Shown here piece after piece: positions 1-8,238 of a DNA stretch of 64,000 bases (position 1 is the stretch's first letter; the number at the start of each line of letters is the position of its first letter). The position numbers and the translations under genes are program-made. Source of the stretch: Bin87 sp034423595 (GTDB lineage: Bacteria > Chloroflexota > Dehalococcoidia > Lucifugimonadales > UBA3495); NCBI GenBank assembly GCA_965207025.1, contig OZ242258.1, positions 434,001 through 498,000 of the forward strand. Direction: 5' to 3'. A model generated the notes under the pieces. The model was not told the origin of the DNA. It saw nothing but the letters and a program-made list of their open reading frames with translations, and searched no databases.

Positions 1-1
1 T

Positions 2-1180
2 GAATTCTGGCAAAACCTACTCGCCGGGGAATCGGGCATCGGGCCTATGACCCTTTGCGACCCCACCAACTACCCTTGTCGGATCGCCGGACAGGCCGAC
101 GACTTCAATCCCACCGACTACGTTGGAGGTCGTGAGGCCCGTCGCATGGCCCGCTTTTCCCAGCTGGCCGTCGCCGCCGCAATGCAGGCTGTGGACAATG
201 CTGGTCTGGACATCACCCGTGAAGATCCGTACCGCGTCGGCGTCCTGCTCGGGAACGGTAATGGCGGCTTCCCGACCCTGGAAGAAAACTGTCGCATTCT
301 GGCCGAACGCGGCGGTATGCGTATGTCTCCCTTCTTCTTCCCGATGGTATTACCCAACATGGCGGCGGCAAACGTGAGTCAGTACGTGGGAGCGCATGGC
401 TACAATTCCACTTCTACTACCGCTTGCGCCGCGTCCAATAACGCCATCGGCGAGGCATTGCAGGCCATCCGTCACGGTTTGGCCGACGTCATGCTGGCCG
501 GTGGAGCTGAGGCTGGCATCAGCCAACTCGGTCTTGCGGGCTTCGCGGTGATGCGGGCCCTAAGCACCCGCAACGACGAACCCCATCGCGCCAGCCGTCC
601 TTTCGACGCTGAGCGAGACGGTTTCGTCCCGGCGGAAGGCGCCGGGGTACTGATTCTCGAAGAGCGTGAGCGCGCCATCTCGCGCGGGGCGTCGATCATG
701 TGCGAAATCTCCGGGTTCGGAGCTACTGCGGACGCCGGACACCTGGTTCAGCCGCAGGAATCCGGGGCCAGCGCCGCCCGCGCCATGTCCAACGCCATCA
801 GCGACGCCGGGCTACAACCCTCGGACGTGCATTACATAAACGCCCACGGCACTTCTACTCCCCTGAATGACGCCGTGGAAACCGTTGCCATCAAGCGATT
901 GTTCGGCGACGACGCCTATCGCATCCCGGTCAGCAGCACCAAGAGCATGATCGGCCATTCACTGGGGGCTTCAGGCGCTCTGGAAGCGGTGGCCTGCGTC
1001 AGCGCCATCGTTGATCAGAAAATTCACCCCACCGTCAACTACGAACATCCCGATCCTGAATGCGATCTGGACTACGTTCCCAACGTGGCCCGCAGCGCGG
1101 TCATTTCAACGGTGCTATCCAACGCCTTCGGATTTGGTGGACAGAACGCCTGCCTGATCTTTCGCCAACATCAGCCCTAG
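2..1180 (+). CDS. fabF: beta-ketoacyl-ACP synthase II (FabF-like), 5' end cut by the window edge
   Basis: Condensing enzyme of fatty-acid elongation, joining malonyl-ACP to a growing acyl-ACP in the cytosol. The frame is open from base 2 (reading EFWQNLLAGESGIGPM), so the ATG at 47 is internal and the true start lies left of the window. The thiolase fold is clear: nucleophile motif TTACAAS with the Cys codon at 425-427, first His in NAHGTSTPLND, second His after KSMIGHSLGASGALEA, and the glycine-rich end SNAFGFGGQNACL. Length from the edge is about 392 residues, close to the family's ~410, so little is missing. It ends at a perfect palindromic terminator shared with the convergent SWIM gene. 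A KAS domain of another pathway is possible, but the motifs fit FabF best. Confidence 0.9.
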   Translation, partial: EFWQNLLAGESGIGPMTLCDPTNYPCRIAGQADDFNPTDYVGGREARRMARFSQLAVAAAMQAVDNAGLDITREDPYRVGVLLGNGNGGFPTLEENCRILAERGGMRMSPFFFPMVLPNMAAANVSQYVGAHGYNSTSTTACAASNNAIGEALQAIRHGLADVMLAGGAEAGISQLGLAGFAVMRALSTRNDEPHRASRPFDAERDGFVPAEGAGVLILEERERAISRGASIMCEISGFGATADAGHLVQPQESGASAARAMSNAISDAGLQPSDVHYINAHGTSTPLNDAVETVAIKRLFGDDAYRIPVSSTKSMIGHSLGASGALEAVACVSAIVDQKIHPTVNYEHPDPECDLDYVPNVARSAVISTVLSNAFGFGGQNACLIFRQHQP

Positions 1181-1194
1181 AACTATCTAAAAAC

Positions 1195-1226
1195 AAACGC
1201 CAGGGTTCGCGCGAACCCTGGCGTTT
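1195..1226. terminator. perfect 32-bp palindrome, bidirectional terminator
   Basis: Both 16-nt halves are exact reverse complements (stem aaacgccagggttcgc). It lies 14 bp after the fabF stop and 24 bp beyond the end of the convergent SWIM gene, with an A-run on the left and T-run on the right, so it can serve both strands. Confidence 0.8.
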
Positions 1227-1250
1227 CCGAATTGAATCGAGCGGCCCGGA

Positions 1251-1508
1251 TCAGACGGCGGCTTCTTCCGCCTCCGCCTGCCGTGCCAGCATCTCCTCGA
1301 GCATACGCTGCAAGGCCATAATATGGCTGCACACCCCGCGGGTTGCGAAAAACGCGCATTCGCATTGCCACTCGCCGTTGTGATACTTCACCCGGTACGT
1401 GTTGTGGTTGCCGACGAATGACGCTTCAAACGTGTGAATGTTCACTCGGTCCGGTTCCTCGGCGTACTTGCGTGCTTTGTCAACCTTGCCAATGTAGCTC
1501 GAGCTCAT
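1251..1508 (-). CDS. small SWIM zinc-finger protein
   Basis: Protein of 85 residues built around one SWIM zinc finger. The ligand pattern is CxCx8CxH (CECAFFATRGVCSH). SWIM fingers bind DNA or protein partners and are usually part of larger proteins such as SNF2-type ATPases; here the finger stands almost alone, preceded by a short beta-rich segment and followed by an acidic, Ala/Glu-rich helix. A GTG at 1520 would add four residues but overlaps the purine run GTGGGGGTAG that looks like the ribosome site, so the ATG at 1508 is preferred. It converges on fabF and has no obvious operon partner. The specific role is unknown; the family call is secure. Confidence 0.75.
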   Translation of the reverse strand: MSSSYIGKVDKARKYAEEPDRVNIHTFEASFVGNHNTYRVKYHNGEWQCECAFFATRGVCSHIMALQRMLEEMLARQAEAEEAAV

Positions 1509-1611
1509 TTCTACCCCCACGGTATTATCAGGCGAACGACATCGCCGCCGCCCGTAAGATCAATGTTACCGGCATACGGGATCAATAGCAAATGAAACCT
1601 GGGTAGTTTTT

Positions 1612-1735
1612 CAGGGCCATTCGATTGTCGAGTGTGTCATTGGGAGCGCAGCGTGGCAATCTCGTTCCGACCGCTCACAGCTCACGGGATTGCCACGTCG
1701 CTACCGCTCCTTGCAATGACGATCGAAAGGCCCTG
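1612..1735. mobile_element. MITE-like element with ISAs1-type ends
   Basis: A 124-bp non-coding element. The left end CAGGGCCATTCGATTGT and the inverted right end CAGGGCCTTTCGATCGT match at 15 of 17 positions. It is bounded by a perfect 10-bp direct repeat GGTAGTTTTT (1602-1611 and 1736-1745). Each end matches the terminal repeat of the IS at 29271-30499 (CAGGGTCTTTCGATTAT) at 14 of 17 positions, and both elements have 10-bp target duplications. The interior is itself a long imperfect hairpin of the TCATTGCGAGGAGC type also seen at 47045-47137. It inserted 8 bp upstream of the -35 of rny. Confidence 0.8.
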
Positions 1736-1753
1736 GGTAGTTTTTCAACATTC

Positions 1754-1782
1754 TTGACTTTGCCCGTCGTCAACACTACGAT
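1754..1782 (+). promoter_or_regulatory. sigma-70-type promoter of rny
   Basis: TTGACT (1754-1759), 17-nt spacer, TACGAT (1777-1782). The expected transcription start is about 1789, giving a leader of roughly 45 nt before the rny ribosome site AGGAGG (1823-1828). Confidence 0.6.
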
Positions 1783-1832
1783 AAACACAGGGCAAAATCC
1801 CGGGCAATGCCCGGACGGACTCAGGAGGTTCT

Positions 1833-3365
1833 ATGGTAACCGTTATCCTTTCCGTCCTGGCGGCCGCAGGGCTCGCAACAGGCATAGCAGCAGTGGTTTG
1901 GCTGCTGCTATCTACCAAAAAAGACGGCAACCGACTACAGCGCAGTCGAGAGGAGGCTGCAACTACTGTCAATCAGGCTGAGGAGGAAAAGCGCAACATC
2001 TTGCTCCAGGCCCAGGAAGAAGCTCTCAAAATCCGTGAAGCTGGAGATAAGGAAATCCAGGAGCAACGGCGCGAGCTCAACCGCATGGAGCGCCGCTACA
2101 TCCAGCGGGAAGAGCAGTTGGACGACAGGTCCGAATCGTTGGAACACCAGGCTACCGAACTGGAACAACGCGAATCCGAAGCCAATTCTGCTTTGCAAAA
2201 AGCCGATGCGTTGAAGCACCAGCACACGCAGGAACTGGAACGCATCGCTTCCCTCAGTACCCAGGAAGCACGAGACATTGTGCTCAAGCGTGGCGAAGAG
2301 GAGGCTACGCACGAACTGGCTCGCCGCTACTACGAGCTGGAGAAGGAACACCAAACCCGGGCGGACGACAACGCCCGTCGCATCCTCACCCTGGCCATCA
2401 ATAGGCTCGCTACCGACGTCGTGTCGGAAAGCACCACATCTGTTGTTTCCCTGCCCAACGATGAGATGAAAGGTCGTCTCATCGGCCGCGAAGGACGTAA
2501 CATCAGGGCTCTGGAAGCCCGAACCGGTGTTGACATCATAGTTGATGACACCCCCGGTATCGTCACATTATCCTGTTTCGACCCGGTTCGCCGGGAGATC
2601 GCCAAACTGGCTCTAACCCAACTCGTCAAAGACGGGCGCATACAACCCGCCCGCATCGAGGAGAGCGTCAACCGCGCAATCCGGGACATCGACGAAACCA
2701 TCTGGCGCGCCGGCGAAGAAGCCACCTTTGAGGTCGGCGTGAGTGGACTCGATCCTGAATTGATCCGCTTGCTCGGCCGGCTGAAGTACCGGTATAGCTA
2801 CGGCGAAAACGTGCTGACTCACTCTATCGAGGTGGGCCTGCTCGCTGGTATGCTGGCTTCCGAGGTCGGCGCGAACGTCCAGATCGCCCGCACCGGCGGA
2901 CTGCTCCACGACATTGGCAAAGCCATGACCCATGAAATCCCCGGTCCTCACGCCGAAATCGGCTACGATCTCACCACCCGCAACGGCGTTGGCTCACCGG
3001 TGTGCAACTGTGTGCTGGAGCACCACGACGACGATCACTCCAGCATAGAATCCTTCCTCGTCGCCGCAGCCGACGGTATCAGCGCTGCCCGCCCTGGCGC
3101 ACGCAAGGAGTCCATCGAGCAGTACACCCGCCGGCTCCGTGAGCTGGAGGACACCGCTAACGGCTTCGACGGCGTTCAACGGTCTTTCGCTATTCAAGCC
3201 GGCCGCGAGGTGCGCGTCATGGTCAGCCCGGAAGACGTGGACGACGTGGCCTGCGCCACCCTCGCCCGCGACATTGCCAGCAAGGTTTCCCGCGACCTTC
3301 AGTTCCCAGGCCAGATCAAGGTCACGGTGATCCGCGAAACTCGCGAGGAGAGCATTGCCCGCTAA
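1833..3365 (+). CDS. rny: ribonuclease Y
   Basis: Membrane-anchored endoribonuclease that starts mRNA decay. The 510-residue protein has the full family layout: an N-terminal membrane segment (about residues 1-28), a long charged coiled coil (about 30-190), a KH RNA-binding domain with the signature GRLIGREGRNIRALE, and an HD hydrolase domain with metal ligands His359-Asp360 in GLLHDIGKA. The ATG at 1833 follows a strong AGGAGG with 5-nt spacing. The next gene is ymdB, the usual neighbour of rny in many bacteria. A palindrome of the dispersed GGGGC type 35 bp after the stop probably terminates part of the transcripts. Identification is firm. Confidence 0.97.
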   Translation: MVTVILSVLAAAGLATGIAAVVWLLLSTKKDGNRLQRSREEAATTVNQAEEEKRNILLQAQEEALKIREAGDKEIQEQRRELNRMERRYIQREEQLDDRSESLEHQATELEQRESEANSALQKADALKHQHTQELERIASLSTQEARDIVLKRGEEEATHELARRYYELEKEHQTRADDNARRILTLAINRLATDVVSESTTSVVSLPNDEMKGRLIGREGRNIRALEARTGVDIIVDDTPGIVTLSCFDPVRREIAKLALTQLVKDGRIQPARIEESVNRAIRDIDETIWRAGEEATFEVGVSGLDPELIRLLGRLKYRYSYGENVLTHSIEVGLLAGMLASEVGANVQIARTGGLLHDIGKAMTHEIPGPHAEIGYDLTTRNGVGSPVCNCVLEHHDDDHSSIESFLVAAADGISAARPGARKESIEQYTRRLRELEDTANGFDGVQRSFAIQAGREVRVMVSPEDVDDVACATLARDIASKVSRDLQFPGQIKVTVIRETREESIAR

Positions 3366-3400
3366 CGCCCTCGTGGCATCAGCGGCGCTGCAAATGTGTA

Positions 3401-3423
3401 GGGGCAACCCACGTGGTTGCCCC
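3401..3423. repeat. short palindromic repeat, possible rny terminator
   Basis: Arms ggggcaacc and ggttgcccc with a 5-nt loop, followed by gtctttc. It resembles the palindromes at 13129-13157 and 60304-60329 in its TAGGGGC start. Confidence 0.6.
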
Positions 3424-3466
3424 GTCTTTCTATCCCGCGTAACCCTCTATAGATGTAAAATAAACT

Positions 3467-4240
3467 ATGCGAATCTTGATGATAGGCGACATTATCGGCA
3501 AGCCCGGCCGCCGGACCCTGTCTCGCCTCTTGCCCCAATTGCGCACTGAGCTCGCTATCGACCTGGTGACTGCTAACGCTGAAAACACCGCCGGTGGGTT
3601 TGGGCTCACGCTTAAAACTGCCCGCAACCTGCTGGATGCCGGCGTTGACGTGATGACCTCAGGCAACCATATCTGGGACAAGAAGGACATCTTGCCTCAC
3701 ATGGATGAATTGCCCCTGCTGCGCCCCGCCAATTACTACGGGGCACCGGGCCGCGGTTGGCTCATGCTGGGAGACATCATGGTCCTGAACCTCCAGGGCC
3801 GTGTTTTCATGCCGCCCATCGACTGCCCTTTCAGGGAAGCCGACCGCCGACTCAACGAAGCCGAGACCGAGCTGGGCTACCCGCCTCGTGTCGTCCTGGT
3901 CGATTTCCACGCCGAAGCGACCTCCGAGAAGCAGGGCCTCGGCTGGTATCTCGATGGCCGCGTCAGCGCCGTGGTTGGCACCCATACTCACGTCGGAACC
4001 GCCGACGCACGGGTGTTGCCTGGCGGAACCGCCTACGTAAGCGACCTTGGCATGACAGGCCCTATGGACTCTGTGATCGGTACTGAAACGGCGCCGGTGC
4101 TCGAACGTTTTCGCACCGGCCTCCCCCAACGCTTCAAGCCCGCCGATGGTCCTTGCGTCCTCAATTCCGTCCTCATCGAGATTGACCAGGATACCGGCTG
4201 CGCTACTGACATTTTGCGCGTTGATCGCGCAGTTGATTGA
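3467..4240 (+). CDS. ymdB: YmdB-family metallophosphoesterase
   Basis: Family of dinuclear-metal phosphodiesterases (TIGR00282); the Bacillus member hydrolyses cyclic nucleotides and affects development. The 257 residues cover the whole family. Metal ligands are visible: Asp8 in MIGDIIG, Glu39 in NAENTAGG, Asn67-His68 in SGNHIWDK, a His in VDFHAEATSEK and two His in GTHTHVG. The gene follows rny, the common arrangement. No ribosome site precedes the ATG; instead AT-rich -10-like words (TATAGA 3448-3453, TAAAAT 3456-3461) sit so close that a very short or leaderless transcript is possible. The stop overlaps a TTG that could extend the next gene, but that extension is not preferred. Confidence 0.92.
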   Translation: MRILMIGDIIGKPGRRTLSRLLPQLRTELAIDLVTANAENTAGGFGLTLKTARNLLDAGVDVMTSGNHIWDKKDILPHMDELPLLRPANYYGAPGRGWLMLGDIMVLNLQGRVFMPPIDCPFREADRRLNEAETELGYPPRVVLVDFHAEATSEKQGLGWYLDGRVSAVVGTHTHVGTADARVLPGGTAYVSDLGMTGPMDSVIGTETAPVLERFRTGLPQRFKPADGPCVLNSVLIEIDQDTGCATDILRVDRAVD

Positions 4241-4275
4241 ACGCCAGTTGCACATCCATGCATTGGGAGCCTTTG

Positions 4276-5148
4276 ATGCCCGCAACCATTGACCTCCACC
4301 TCCATACCACCGCCTCCGACGGTAGATTGACTCCCACCGAGTTGGTGGAATTAACTGCCGCCAAGGGCCTCCGTACCATCGCGGTCAGTGACCACGACAC
4401 TACCGCCGGTCTGGCCGAAGCCCAGCGGGCAGTGAATCAAATCCCCGGTATGCGCATGGTCCCCGGCATCGAACTGAGCTGCGACGTTCCGGGCGGCGAA
4501 GTTCATATGCTCGGCTACTTTATGGACACCGGTGACCCTGATTTCCAGCAAACGCTGTCCGTCTTTCGCGAAGGCCGTTTGGCCCGCGGCGAGGGCATGG
4601 TGCAAAAACTGGCCGAGTTCGGCCTGCATATCGAATGGGAACGTGTCCTGGAGATCGCCGGCGACGCATCCGTCGGCCGGCCGCATGTGGCCCAGGCCCT
4701 GGTCGAAGCCGGCTACTTCGCGGAACCTGCGGAAGCCTTCCGAGAGTATTTGGGACGCAACGGCAAGGCTTATGTGGAGCGCGCCAAGCTCACGCCTCCC
4801 GACGCGGTGAAGATGCTCAACGACGTGGGCGGCGTCGCCGTATTCGCTCACCCCTGGTTTGAGCGGCGTGGAGGCGAGCCGGAGCCGGAACAATCTCTCA
4901 TCGAAACCGTTGAGGAGTTGAAGGCCGCGGGCCTCCACGGCATGGAAGTGCATTACGCGATGTACGACGAGGCTACCGTTGACTGGCTCGCCGACTTGGC
5001 CCGCGCCTACGACCTCATACCCTGCGGCGGCAGCGACTACCATCACAGTGGCAATTCCCGCGAACCTCTCCCCGGAGTCAACGGCCCGCCCATGGAAACC
5101 GTAGAGCGTCTTGAAGCCGTCGCCCGCCAACTCTCCTCCGCCAGCTGA
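4276..5148 (+). CDS. PHP-domain phosphoesterase
   Basis: PHP-fold metal-dependent phosphoesterase of the YciV/RnaAM group, whose studied members hydrolyse 3',5'-nucleoside bisphosphates or shorten RNA 5' ends. From the ATG at 4276 (ribosome site GGGAG at 4265-4269) the protein has 290 residues. The PHP ligands are clear: His8 and His10 in DLHLHTTASDG, Asp15, the SDHDT motif, Glu in PGIELSCD, His in FAHPWF and the final GGSDYHHSG. An in-frame TTG at 4237 adds 13 residues of non-family sequence and lacks a ribosome site. It sits after rny-ymdB, which suits a nucleotide or RNA turnover role (inference). The substrate cannot be read from the sequence. Confidence 0.85.
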   Translation: MPATIDLHLHTTASDGRLTPTELVELTAAKGLRTIAVSDHDTTAGLAEAQRAVNQIPGMRMVPGIELSCDVPGGEVHMLGYFMDTGDPDFQQTLSVFREGRLARGEGMVQKLAEFGLHIEWERVLEIAGDASVGRPHVAQALVEAGYFAEPAEAFREYLGRNGKAYVERAKLTPPDAVKMLNDVGGVAVFAHPWFERRGGEPEPEQSLIETVEELKAAGLHGMEVHYAMYDEATVDWLADLARAYDLIPCGGSDYHHSGNSREPLPGVNGPPMETVERLEAVARQLSSAS

Positions 5149-5186
5149 TCTTCTTCTACGCCATCTACGCTATGCACGCGACTGTC

Positions 5187-5206
5187 ATTCCCGCGAAAGC
5201 GGGAAT
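5187..5206. repeat. CATTCC-type short hairpin repeat
   Basis: Stem attcccgc / gcgggaat around a GAAA loop. The same design occurs at 51158-51177 and, decayed, at 51121-51142 and 38740-38765. Confidence 0.65.
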
Positions 5207-5249
5207 TCAGAAAGTCCGCTCGCTGCGCACCCGGCCCACCGGCTGATTT

Positions 5250-5966
5250 ATGCTCGACCACACGCTCTCGCTATTCCTTGGCCTGTGGGCAGTCGCCTAC
5301 CTCATCGGAGCCACTCCCGTTTCATATCTGCTCGGTCGAACTCTGGGCGGCATAGACCTCCGCCGCCACGGCAGCGGGAACGTTGGGGGCAGCAATCTAG
5401 CCAGCCAATTAGGTCGTCGTTGGTTGCCGCTCGTCGTCGCCATCGACCTCGCCCGTGGAGCCGGTCCCGTCCTGATCGGCCAATTCACTCTTGGCATGGG
5501 CGAACATCCCTGGCTGCTCGTCGCCACCCCGCTGTTCACCCTGCTGGGCAACGCGTGGTCTCCGTTTTTGCGGTTCTCGGGCGGCCGCAGCGTCGGAGTA
5601 TGGGCCGGGGGCCTTGTGGGGATTTCTCCTTCCCTGTTCGCAGCCGCTTTGATCACCTACTTGTGCGCCTGGGTGGCTTCAAAGCGCTCTGCGGAATCTC
5701 TCCTGGTGGTGATGTGCGTCCTCCCGTTGGTCTGCCTTGCCTGGCCCCAGACGTGGCTATTGGTTGGTTCCTCGGCGCAATTCGCAGCCTATGCTGCAAT
5801 CGGAGGCATGCTGATCCTGGCCAAGCGTTTGGTGTCCAACGGCGGCCCGATGCCTACTGATGTCCCGCGTCGCGCTGTGATGATCAACCGTTTGCTTCGG
5901 GATCGGGATATAGCCGACCGCCAGCAGTGGCTTGCCCGCGCGCCGGACCGCTCCACTGATTTCTGA
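5250..5966 (+). CDS. plsY: PlsY-like glycerol-3-phosphate acyltransferase
   Basis: Integral membrane acyltransferase that moves an acyl group from acyl-phosphate to glycerol-3-phosphate, the first step of phospholipid synthesis. The 238 residues are hydrophobic with several membrane helices and contain the two best PlsY motifs: GSGNVGGSN (residues 41-49) and LLGNAWSPFLRFSGGRSV (98-115). Both are somewhat divergent (the usual GGKG is GGRS; the usual DxxKG is DLARG at 66-70). The last ~40 residues are a charged tail beyond the usual end. The stop overlaps the ATG of the next gene (TGATG), so the two are probably co-translated. No ribosome site is obvious. Confidence 0.82.
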   Translation: MLDHTLSLFLGLWAVAYLIGATPVSYLLGRTLGGIDLRRHGSGNVGGSNLASQLGRRWLPLVVAIDLARGAGPVLIGQFTLGMGEHPWLLVATPLFTLLGNAWSPFLRFSGGRSVGVWAGGLVGISPSLFAAALITYLCAWVASKRSAESLLVVMCVLPLVCLAWPQTWLLVGSSAQFAAYAAIGGMLILAKRLVSNGGPMPTDVPRRAVMINRLLRDRDIADRQQWLARAPDRSTDF

Positions 5967-6469
5967 TGGCTGAACAGCAAACCGGACCGCAGACCACCAC
6001 CTGTCACTGGCATCCTACGGTGCCCACCGGTCTGTCGTGCAGCCAGTGTCGCCGGCCTATCTGCACCGAATGTCTGGTGCAGGTGCCCGTTGGCATTCGG
6101 TGCCGCGAATGCGGTCGCGCCCAGCCCTTGCCCACTTTTGATGTACGTCCGGCCAACTATGCGCGAGCCGCTGTGGTTGCCGCCGTCATCGGAATTGCCG
6201 GCATTGTCTTGACTGTTTTGCTGGGCGTCTATATCGGCGGCCTCGCCTTCGTAGTCATGCCGCTGGGCGTCGGCTACGTGTCCGGCGAAATTATCAGTCG
6301 GGTGGTCAACCTCAAGCGCAGTCGCGGCCTAATGTATATTGCCGGAGGAACTGTGGTGATCACGGTAGTGCTCTCGCTTTTCCTGCTCGATTTTCGCCTG
6401 CTGGGATTGTGGGGCATCCTCGCCACCGTCGGCGGCGTACTCATCGCTATCGCCCGCGTCCGCCTCTAA
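5966..6469 (+). CDS. B-box-type zinc-finger membrane protein
   Basis: Protein of 167 residues with an N-terminal zinc-ribbon/B-box module and a membrane tail. Ligand-type residues are regularly spaced: Cys13 and His16, Cys25/Cys28, Cys33/Cys36, Cys46/Cys49. Two or more hydrophobic segments follow (about residues 68-110 and 120-165). Such modules often precede rhomboid proteases or small membrane proteins in Chloroflexota; here no protease domain follows. It overlaps the plsY stop by one base. Function unknown; it may be a membrane adaptor. Confidence 0.7.
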   Translation: MAEQQTGPQTTTCHWHPTVPTGLSCSQCRRPICTECLVQVPVGIRCRECGRAQPLPTFDVRPANYARAAVVAAVIGIAGIVLTVLLGVYIGGLAFVVMPLGVGYVSGEIISRVVNLKRSRGLMYIAGGTVVITVVLSLFLLDFRLLGLWGILATVGGVLIAIARVRL

Positions 6470-6509
6470 CCTTCTAATTCAGAAATCCGATTTTCCGGTG
6501 AATCCGGGT

Positions 6510-6995
6510 TCAAACCGTTTCCTTCCCATACTCCGCCCATAGCCGCCCCACGGTTTCTCCCGTTACGCCACTGCCGAATCCTCTCCGCCGCAGGTAGTCC
6601 CACATCTTGCGACGGAACGTACCGTAGTCCATCTCGCCGCCTGCCAGCCATTGCTGCGCTCGCCGCTCGCCGGCCCGGTACGCGCTGCTAGTTTCGTCCA
6701 GATTTTCCAACGTGGCGTCAATGATATTGTCCGCGATGCCCTTTGCCCGCAACTCCCGTCGCAACGTGAATCGACCTCTCGGTCTGCGTCGCTCCCTACT
6801 GTCCCGCCAACGCCGGGCGAAGTCTGCGTCGTCCAGGTAGCCGTAGCGTTTAAGCGAGGCCAGCACTTGCTCAACGACGGGTTGGGAAAATTCTCTCCCA
6901 ACCCGTCGCCGTACTTCGGTGGTTGATCGTTGCCTGAAACTTACGTAGCGCAGTGCGACTTGCAGCGCCCGCGCATAGTCATCAGACAAGTCCAT
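6510..6995 (-). CDS. recX: recombination regulator RecX
   Basis: Small helical protein (161 residues) that binds the RecA filament and modulates recombinase activity. The three-helix repeats of the family are visible: an N-terminal ALRYVSFRQRST repeat, the central YLDDADFARRWRDSRERR stretch and the C-terminal YLRRRGF repeat. Its ATG overlaps the recA stop (TGATG), the classical recA-recX arrangement, so the pair is translationally coupled. Length and context make the call firm. Confidence 0.93.
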   Translation of the reverse strand: MDLSDDYARALQVALRYVSFRQRSTTEVRRRVGREFSQPVVEQVLASLKRYGYLDDADFARRWRDSRERRRPRGRFTLRRELRAKGIADNIIDATLENLDETSSAYRAGERRAQQWLAGGEMDYGTFRRKMWDYLRRRGFGSGVTGETVGRLWAEYGKETV

Positions 6996-8110
6996 CAGTT
7001 GAGGCTGACCCGGTCTGCGCTGGCGACGTGGGCCGTGTCGCCATTTGCTGCCGTTAACCCGTAGCCGTTCCCATTCCCGTCCGGGTCCATCGCGTCCGGT
7101 TCGTCTTCGCCTCGGATCAGTGCTTCAATGACTCCCGATATCTCGGGGTGTTCGCTCAGGAAATTCTTTGAATTCTCCCTGCCTTGTCCCAGGCGGGTTT
7201 CCCCGTAGGAGTAGAAAGATCCCGCCTTTCTGATGAATCCTTGATTCACGCCTATGTCCAGCAGGTCGCCCGTTTTACTGATGCCCTGGTTGAACATAAT
7301 GTCAAACTCGGCCACCCGGAACGGCGCCGCTACCTTGTTCTTCACAATTCGCGCCCTGACCCGGTTTCCTATGATCTCTGAACCCTGCTTCAGGGATTCG
7401 GTCCGGCGCAGGTCAATTCGCACCGAGCTGTAGAATTTCAGGGCTCTCCCGCCGGGGGTAACTTCGGGGCTGCCGTAGGTCACGCCAATCTTTTCGCGGA
7501 TCTGATTGATGAATACCACCGCCGTTCGGGACCGGTTGATTGTGGACGTTAGCTTTCTCAGGGCTTGCGACATCAACCTCGCCTGCATCCCCACATGCAC
7601 GTCCCCCATGTCGCCCTCAATTTCGGCCTGGGGAACCAGCGCGGCCACGCTGTCTATTACTACGGAATCCACCGCGCCGCTGCTGACCAGCTTTTCAGTG
7701 ATGTCCAGTGCCTGCTCCGCTGAATCGGGTTGCGAGATGAGCAGATTATCCAGGTCCAGGCCACAGTTGGCTGCGTACTGTGGATCGAGGGCATGCTCGG
7801 CGTCGATGTACGCTGCCAGCCCGCCCTGCTTCTGCGTTTCGGTCATGATGTGGATCGCCAGGGTGGATTTCCCCGCCGATTCGCCGCCGTATATTTCGGT
7901 AACCCTGCCCCGTGGCAATCCGCCGACGCCCAATGCCAGGTCCAGGGACAGCGAGCCGGTGGGTATAACGTTGGTAATCAGGTGCGCCACCTGCTCGTCA
8001 CCGCGCATCACGGCGCCTTTGCCGTGGTCTTTCTCAATGCGGCCCAAGGCAATTTCCAAGGCTGCGAGTTTGTCCTTGTCCAGATTCAGGGCTTCCGGGT
8101 TAATCGCCAT
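6995..8110 (-). CDS. recA: recombinase RecA
   Basis: DNA strand-exchange ATPase and SOS co-protease. The 371-residue protein has the Walker A motif at residues 75-83 (GGESAGKST, a small variation on the usual GPESSGKTT), the Walker B region VVIDSVAAL, the DNA-binding loop around VGLQAR-like VGMQARLMSQALRKL, and INQIREKIGV. The C-terminal tail is long and acidic, then neutral. The ATG at 8110 has GTGAGG (8118-8123) 7 nt upstream. The promoter at 8149-8177 carries a LexA-like half site. It overlaps recX by one base. Confidence 0.97.
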   Translation of the reverse strand: MAINPEALNLDKDKLAALEIALGRIEKDHGKGAVMRGDEQVAHLITNVIPTGSLSLDLALGVGGLPRGRVTEIYGGESAGKSTLAIHIMTETQKQGGLAAYIDAEHALDPQYAANCGLDLDNLLISQPDSAEQALDITEKLVSSGAVDSVVIDSVAALVPQAEIEGDMGDVHVGMQARLMSQALRKLTSTINRSRTAVVFINQIREKIGVTYGSPEVTPGGRALKFYSSVRIDLRRTESLKQGSEIIGNRVRARIVKNKVAAPFRVAEFDIMFNQGISKTGDLLDIGVNQGFIRKAGSFYSYGETRLGQGRENSKNFLSEHPEISGVIEALIRGEDEPDAMDPDGNGNGYGLTAANGDTAHVASADRVSLN

Positions 8111-8148
8111 ATCAAAACCTCACGCGGGACTGCTTTTCTGTTGGAACA

Positions 8149-8177
8149 ATCCTAGCACGTGCGTTCCAGTAATGCAA
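8149..8177 (-). promoter_or_regulatory. recA promoter with a LexA-like site in the spacer
   Basis: On the - strand: TTGCAT (8177-8172), a 17-nt spacer, TAGGAT (8154-8149). Inside the spacer GAACgcacGTGC (8166-8155) matches the Gram-positive/Chloroflexota-type GAAC-N4-GTTC operator in seven of eight fixed positions. Promoter fairly good; operator tentative. Confidence 0.55.
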
Positions 8178-8238
8178 GATATGTTCGTCATCATTTTGAG
8201 AATCTTCCGAGGGGCTCACGGCCCCCATTCTAAAAGTC

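Noticed and set aside
5111..5860. 249-codon + strand frame overlapping plsY
   Set aside because: Starts inside the PHP gene, crosses a hairpin repeat, and is Arg/Pro/His-rich as an out-of-frame reading.
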